Shown in pieces: positions 61,001-64,000 of a stretch of DNA of 64,000 nucleotides. The position numbers and the translations under genes are program-made. The first letter of the stretch is position 1. Every line of letters begins with the position of its first letter. The DNA is from Janthinobacterium sp. CG3. GTDB taxonomy: Bacteria > Pseudomonadota > Gammaproteobacteria > Burkholderiales > Burkholderiaceae_D. The notes beneath the pieces are model-generated. The model was given only the letters and a program-made list of their open reading frames with translations, was not told the origin of the DNA and ran no database searches. The DNA lies in contig NZ_KB467824.1 in assembly GCF_000344615.1 (NCBI RefSeq), positions 971,658-1,035,657 of the forward strand. Reading direction: 5' to 3'.

Positions 61001-61756
61001 TTCCGCGACGTCCAGGCGCAGCCGCGCAAGATCATCTCGTCGCCGACCTGGTCGGGCCTGGAGAGCGAGGAGGTCAGCTACAGCGCCGGCTACACCAACG
61101 TGCATGAAATGATCCCGTGGCGCACGCTGACCGGGCGCCAGCAGTTTTACCAGGACCACCTGTGGATGCGCGATTTCGGCGAGGGCCTGTGCGTCTACAA
61201 GCCGGCCATCAACACCAAGACCACGGCGGCGATGCTGGGCGCCAAACCGAACGGCAACAAGGAGCTGGCGCTGAACTTCATCACGCCGCACCAGAAGTGG
61301 GGTATCCACTCGACCTACTCGGACAACCTGCGCATGCTGACGCTGTCGCGCGGCGGCCCGCACGTGTGGCTGTCGGAGGTCGACGCCAAGGCCGCCGGCA
61401 TCGTCGACAACGACTGGATCGAGGTCTTCAACGTCAACGGCACGCTGACGGCGCGGGCGGTGGTCAGCCAGCGCGTCCCCGAGGGCATGACGATGATGTA
61501 CCACGCCCAGGAGAAGATTATCAACGTGCCCGGCGCGGAGCTGTCGGGCAAGCGCGGCGGCATCCACAACTCGGTCACCCGGGCCGTGACCAAGCCGACC
61601 CACATGATCGGCGGCTACGCCCAGCTGTCGTACGGTTTCAACTATTACGGCACCGTCGGTTCCAACCGCGACGAGTTCGTATTGGTGCGCAAGATGAAAA
61701 ACGTCGAGTGGCTGGAAGGCCCGCTGCAAGAGAAAGAGCAAGGAGTGGCAGTATGA
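58046..61756 (+). CDS. narG: Respiratory nitrate reductase alpha subunit NarG
   Basis: A 1236-residue molybdopterin enzyme. ATG 58046 (MSHFLDRLKFF, preceded by GTGGAGG) is the usual NarG start; a longer frame adds 21 residues of no family character. The FS0 iron-sulfur ligands are H50, C54, C58 and C93, the Mo-bis-MGD protein features MVWGSNVPMTRTPDAHFYTE and SSDYGEMVKFGDIWLAPKQG. It reduces nitrate to nitrite on the cytoplasmic side. The narH start overlaps its stop by 4 bp (ATGA). The narK transporters, often beside narG, are 13 kb away. Confidence 0.96.
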   Translation: MSHFLDRLKFFNKPKETFSNGHGAVVDEDRTWENAYRQRWQHDKIVRSTHGVNCTGSCSWKVYVKNGLITWETQQTDYPRTRPDLPNHEPRGCPRGASYSWYVYSAQRVKYPMVRGRLMEMWREARRTMDPVTAWDYISQNPERAKRYKEVRGLGGFVRAKWDEANEIIAAANALTIKKYGPDRVVGFSPIPAMSMVSYAAGTRYLSLIGGVALSFYDWYCDLPPASPQVWGEQTDVPESADWYNSTYLMVWGSNVPMTRTPDAHFYTEVRYKGTKTVAVSSDYGEMVKFGDIWLAPKQGTDAALAMAMGHVILKEFHAEGQSAYFRGYAKQYTDFPMLVMLKEANGTLVPEYFLRASHLANNLDESNNPEWKTLLIDDASGDVIAPSGSIGFRWGESGKWNLEQKAGSSRKEVDPRLSLIACSDAVVPVGFAYFGGKDASDMLMRNVPVKKVVLADGSSVLVTTVFDLTLANYGIDRGLGGGNVATSYADDVPYTPTWQEKHTGVKAADVVTVAREFAQNADQTHGKSMVIVGAALNHWYHMDMTYRGIINMLMMCGCVGQSGGGWAHYVGQEKLRPQTGWTPLAFAQDWNRPMRQMNGTSFFYAHTSQWRHEKLHTSEISSPSANGAVAQMSLLDYNAKSERMGWLPSAPQLETNPLEVTRAAAAAGQDARTYAVEQIKAGKLNFSCDDPDNPANFPRNMFVWRSNILGSSGKGHEYFLKYLLGTQNALMSDENDCIKPSHVKVRPAVEGKLDLLVVLDFRMSTTCLYGDVVLPTATWYEKDDLNTSDMHPFIHPLSEAVQPLWQSKSDWEIYKGIAEKFAEIGGELLGTQRDLVLTPLLHDTPGELGQPFDPKDWRAGECEPIPGKTMPSMTVVERDYRDVYKKFTSIGPLLENIGNGGKGIGWKTGHEVEVLRGVNRTVLEEGVSQGQPRLDTAIDAAEMILSLAPETNGHVAVKAWAALSKMTGRDHTHLALPREHDTIRFRDVQAQPRKIISSPTWSGLESEEVSYSAGYTNVHEMIPWRTLTGRQQFYQDHLWMRDFGEGLCVYKPAINTKTTAAMLGAKPNGNKELALNFITPHQKWGIHSTYSDNLRMLTLSRGGPHVWLSEVDAKAAGIVDNDWIEVFNVNGTLTARAVVSQRVPEGMTMMYHAQEKIINVPGAELSGKRGGIHNSVTRAVTKPTHMIGGYAQLSYGFNYYGTVGSNRDEFVLVRKMKNVEWLEGPLQEKEQGVAV

Positions 61757-63294
61757 AAATCAGAGCGCAAATCGGCATGGTGCTGAACCTGGACAAGTGC
61801 ATTGGCTGCCACACTTGTTCGGTCACCTGCAAAAACGTTTGGACCAGCCGCGACGGCGTCGAGTACGCGTGGTTCAACAACGTCGAGACCAAGCCCGGCA
61901 TCGGCTATCCGAAGGAATGGGAAAACCAGGACAAGTGGAACGGCGGCTGGAAGCGCGGCGCCTCCGGCAAGATCGAACCGCGCCAGGGCAGCCGCCTGAA
62001 GATCCTGGCGAACATCTTCTCGAACCCGAACCTGCCGGCCATCGACGAGTACTACGAGCCGTTCACCTTCGACTACGAGCGCCTGCAAAACGCGCCGCTG
62101 TCGGAAACACCGCCGACGGCGCGGCCGATCTCGGTGTTGACCGGCAAGAAGATGGACAAGATCGAATGGGGGCCGAACTGGGAGGACGACCTGGGTGGCG
62201 AGTTCGCCGCGCGCAGCAAGGACAAGCTGTTCGACAACATGCAAAAGGAGATGTACGGCACCTTTGAAAACACCTTCATGATGTACCTGCCGCGCCTGTG
62301 CGAACACTGCCTGAACCCGACCTGCGTGGCGTCCTGCCCGTCCGGCTCGGTGTACAAGCGCGAGGACGACGGCATCGTGCTGATCGACCAGGACAAGTGC
62401 CGCGGCTGGCGCATGTGCATCTCCGGCTGCCCGTACAAGAAGATTTACTATAACTGGTCGTCCGGCAAGGCCGAAAAATGCACCTTCTGCTACCCGCGCA
62501 TCGAGGCCGGCCAGCCGACGGTGTGCTCGGAAACCTGCGTCGGGCGCATCCGCTACCTGGGCGTGCTGCTGTACGACGCCGACATGATCGAGGCGGCGGC
62601 GTCGGTGCCGCACGAGCACGACCTGTACGAGGCGCAACTGGGCCTGTTCCTCAACCCGCACGACCCGGCCATTATCGAGGAAGCCCGCCGCCAGGGCATT
62701 CCCGACCTGTGGCTGGCGGCCGCGGCCAAGTCGCCGGTGTACAAGATGGCGGTCGAATGGAAGGTGGCGTTCCCGCTGCATCCGGAATACCGCACCTTGC
62801 CGATGGTCTGGTACGTGCCGCCGCTGTCGCCGATCCAGGCCGCCGCCGAGTCCGGCAAGATGGGCTTGAACGGCATCCTGCCGGACACCCGCAGCCTGCG
62901 CATCCCGGTCAAGTACCTGGCCAACCTGTTGACGGCCGGCTACGAGGCGCCGGTCGTCACCGCGCTCGACCGCATGCTGGCGATGCGCGCCTACATGCGC
63001 GGCAAGAGCGTCGACAAGGTCGAAAACCTGACGGTGCTCAAGCAGGTCGGCTTGAGCCAGGCCGAGGTCGAGGACATGTACCACATCATGGCCATCGCCA
63101 ACTACGAGGACCGCTTCGTCATCCCGAGCAGCCACAAGGAAATGGCCGAGGACAGCTTCAACGACAAGGGATCGTGCGGTTTCACCTTCGGCAACGGCTG
63201 CTCCGACGGCAGTAGCGAGCCTACGCTGTTCGGCAAGAAAAAATCCGGTTCGGCGATCTTCATGTCGATGCCGAAATCGCGCAAAAGCGCTTGA
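61753..63294 (+). CDS. narH: Respiratory nitrate reductase beta subunit NarH
   Basis: A 513-residue iron-sulfur subunit that passes electrons from NarI to NarG. Four cysteine groups are visible: CIGCHTCSVTCK near the N-terminus, CEHCLNPTCVASCPSG, CRGWRMCISGCPYKK (where Trp replaces a Cys, as in the [3Fe-4S] cluster) and CTFCYPRIEAGQPTVCSETC. It starts at ATG 61753 inside the end of narG and is followed by narJ. The length fits the family. Confidence 0.96.
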   Translation: MKIRAQIGMVLNLDKCIGCHTCSVTCKNVWTSRDGVEYAWFNNVETKPGIGYPKEWENQDKWNGGWKRGASGKIEPRQGSRLKILANIFSNPNLPAIDEYYEPFTFDYERLQNAPLSETPPTARPISVLTGKKMDKIEWGPNWEDDLGGEFAARSKDKLFDNMQKEMYGTFENTFMMYLPRLCEHCLNPTCVASCPSGSVYKREDDGIVLIDQDKCRGWRMCISGCPYKKIYYNWSSGKAEKCTFCYPRIEAGQPTVCSETCVGRIRYLGVLLYDADMIEAAASVPHEHDLYEAQLGLFLNPHDPAIIEEARRQGIPDLWLAAAAKSPVYKMAVEWKVAFPLHPEYRTLPMVWYVPPLSPIQAAAESGKMGLNGILPDTRSLRIPVKYLANLLTAGYEAPVVTALDRMLAMRAYMRGKSVDKVENLTVLKQVGLSQAEVEDMYHIMAIANYEDRFVIPSSHKEMAEDSFNDKGSCGFTFGNGCSDGSSEPTLFGKKKSGSAIFMSMPKSRKSA

Positions 63295-63311
63295 TCGACG
63301 AGGAGACCGAC

Positions 63312-63968
63312 ATGCAACACTACCAGGTTCTATCCGCCTTGCTGCTGTACCCGGAAGCCGAACTGATCGCCAATCTGCCCGAACTGGCGCTGGCGCTGGC
63401 CGACACGCCGCCATGGCACGCCATGCTGCGCCCGCTGCTGGCGCACCTGGCCGGCACCGGCCTGATCGACCTGCAGCAGGAATACGTGATGACGTTCGAC
63501 CGCACGCCGTCGCACTCGCTGCACCTGTTCGAACACATCCACGGCGAGTCGCGCGACCGCGGCCAGGCCATGGTCGACCTGATGGAGGAGTACCAGAAGC
63601 ACGGCCTGGAAATGACCGGCGACGACTTGCCCGACTTCGTGCCGCTGTTCCTCGAATTCCTGTCGCAGCAGGACCAGGCCGAGGCCACCCGCCTGCTGTC
63701 GGACGCGATCCACGTGCTGGCCCACATCGGGCGCAAGCTGGCCGCCAACGGCAGCCCGTACGCGGTGGTGTTCGAGGTGCTCGAACGTCTTAGCCCGGTC
63801 GCCGCCGAGGCGCTGTCGGAGCCGCCGGTGCGCGACATGGACGAGGCGCTGGAAACCTTCGGCCCCAGCGCCGACGGCGTCGAACCGCTGCTGAAGAAGC
63901 TCGGCGCCGGCGTGCAGCCGATCAATTTCCACCCGACGGCAAGGCGCGCCGCCCAGAAGGCGGCTTAA
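63312..63968 (+). CDS. narJ: Nitrate reductase assembly chaperone NarJ
   Basis: A 218-residue NarJ/DmsD-type chaperone needed to insert the Mo cofactor and assemble NarGHI; it is not part of the final enzyme. ATG 63312 follows AGGAGA at an ideal distance; a TTG at 63291 overlapping narH is less likely. Family motifs are LSALLLYPEAELI, QQEYVMTFDRTPSHSLHLFE and HIHGESRDRGQAMVDLMEEY. The stop is 21 nt before the narI start. Confidence 0.94.
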   Translation: MQHYQVLSALLLYPEAELIANLPELALALADTPPWHAMLRPLLAHLAGTGLIDLQQEYVMTFDRTPSHSLHLFEHIHGESRDRGQAMVDLMEEYQKHGLEMTGDDLPDFVPLFLEFLSQQDQAEATRLLSDAIHVLAHIGRKLAANGSPYAVVFEVLERLSPVAAEALSEPPVRDMDEALETFGPSADGVEPLLKKLGAGVQPINFHPTARRAAQKAA

Positions 63969-63989
63969 CAAGAGCACAAGGAGCGCATC

Positions 63990-64000
63990 ATGGACTATCT
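63990..64000 (+). CDS. narI: Start of nitrate reductase gamma subunit NarI (partial)
   Basis: Only ATG and two codons (MDY, then a partial codon) are inside the window, after AAGGAGCG. Position directly after narJ in narGHJI, with a typical MDYL-like start, supports NarI, the membrane cytochrome b subunit. The rest lies beyond the end. Confidence 0.7.

Noticed and set aside
1-64000. rRNA, tRNA, CRISPR array, prophage or insertion sequence
   Set aside because: None was recognised when reading the sequence; no transposase, integrase or regular spacer array seen.

Overview
The window comes from a high-GC Gram-negative betaproteobacterium. The order bamD / rluD-pgeF / phaC-phaR / rimO, the class I PHA synthase, the MSHA pilus genes and the general protein character fit Oxalobacteraceae (Massilia, Duganella or Janthinobacterium type). 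That placement is inferred from gene content; no rRNA or tRNA gene was seen. The organism appears to be a facultative denitrifier: genes for nitrate to nitrite (narGHJ and the start of narI), nitrite to NO (copper nirK) and NO to N2O (quinol NO reductase) are present. No nosZ is in the window.

Layout. 1-5038: part of an MSHA-type pilus operon (end of an mshI-like gene, then mshJ, K, L, M, N). 5300-9033 (minus strand): a secreted hypothetical protein, a degenerate HD-GYP protein, a PLP aminotransferase and a PIN-domain protein. 9072-24026: mostly housekeeping genes (yaaA, bamD, rluD, pgeF, phaC, phaR, rimO, metC-like), small membrane proteins, one frameshifted gene, an acyl-CoA synthetase, a LysR regulator and a histidine phosphatase. 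24034-27043 (minus): nirK-nirV-sco. 27223-31137: a large hybrid histidine kinase divergent from nirK. 31245-34196 (minus): class III ribonucleotide reductase nrdD, a separate small gene carrying the glycyl-radical motif, and nrdG. 34683-38421: an accessory stretch of lipoproteins, a secreted amidase-like protein and small hypotheticals. 38698-51682: DUF2249, quinol NO reductase, nsrR, narK1-narK2-hemN, a substrate-binding-like protein, a DUF2249/membrane protein pair, and ubiUVT. 51721-55736 (minus): a periplasmic binding protein gene overlapping a CHASE-PAS-GGDEF-EAL gene. 56178-57783: small enzymes and hypotheticals. 58046-64000: narGHJ and the first codons of narI.

How the genes fit together. 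The anaerobic genes form one programme: nitrate uptake (NarK1/K2) and reduction (NarGHJI), nitrite reduction with a copper chaperone (SCO) and NirV, NO removal under NsrR, O2-independent haem synthesis (HemN), O2-independent ubiquinone synthesis (UbiUVT) and O2-independent dNTP synthesis (NrdD/NrdG). Matching FNR/ANR-type boxes (TTGAC-N4-GTTAA) lie upstream of nrdD and ubiU. The ubiU box sits 41.5 bp before the start predicted from a -10 element. nrdD also has two NrdR-like boxes whose centres are 31 bp apart. The most unusual coding feature is that the glycyl-radical motif of the class III reductase is on its own 64-codon gene rather than at the end of nrdD. Several broken genes are visible: an FNR-family remnant after hemN, an aminotransferase remnant at 55962, a T-tract frameshift at 19446 and an in-frame amber codon in a lipoprotein gene at 35115.
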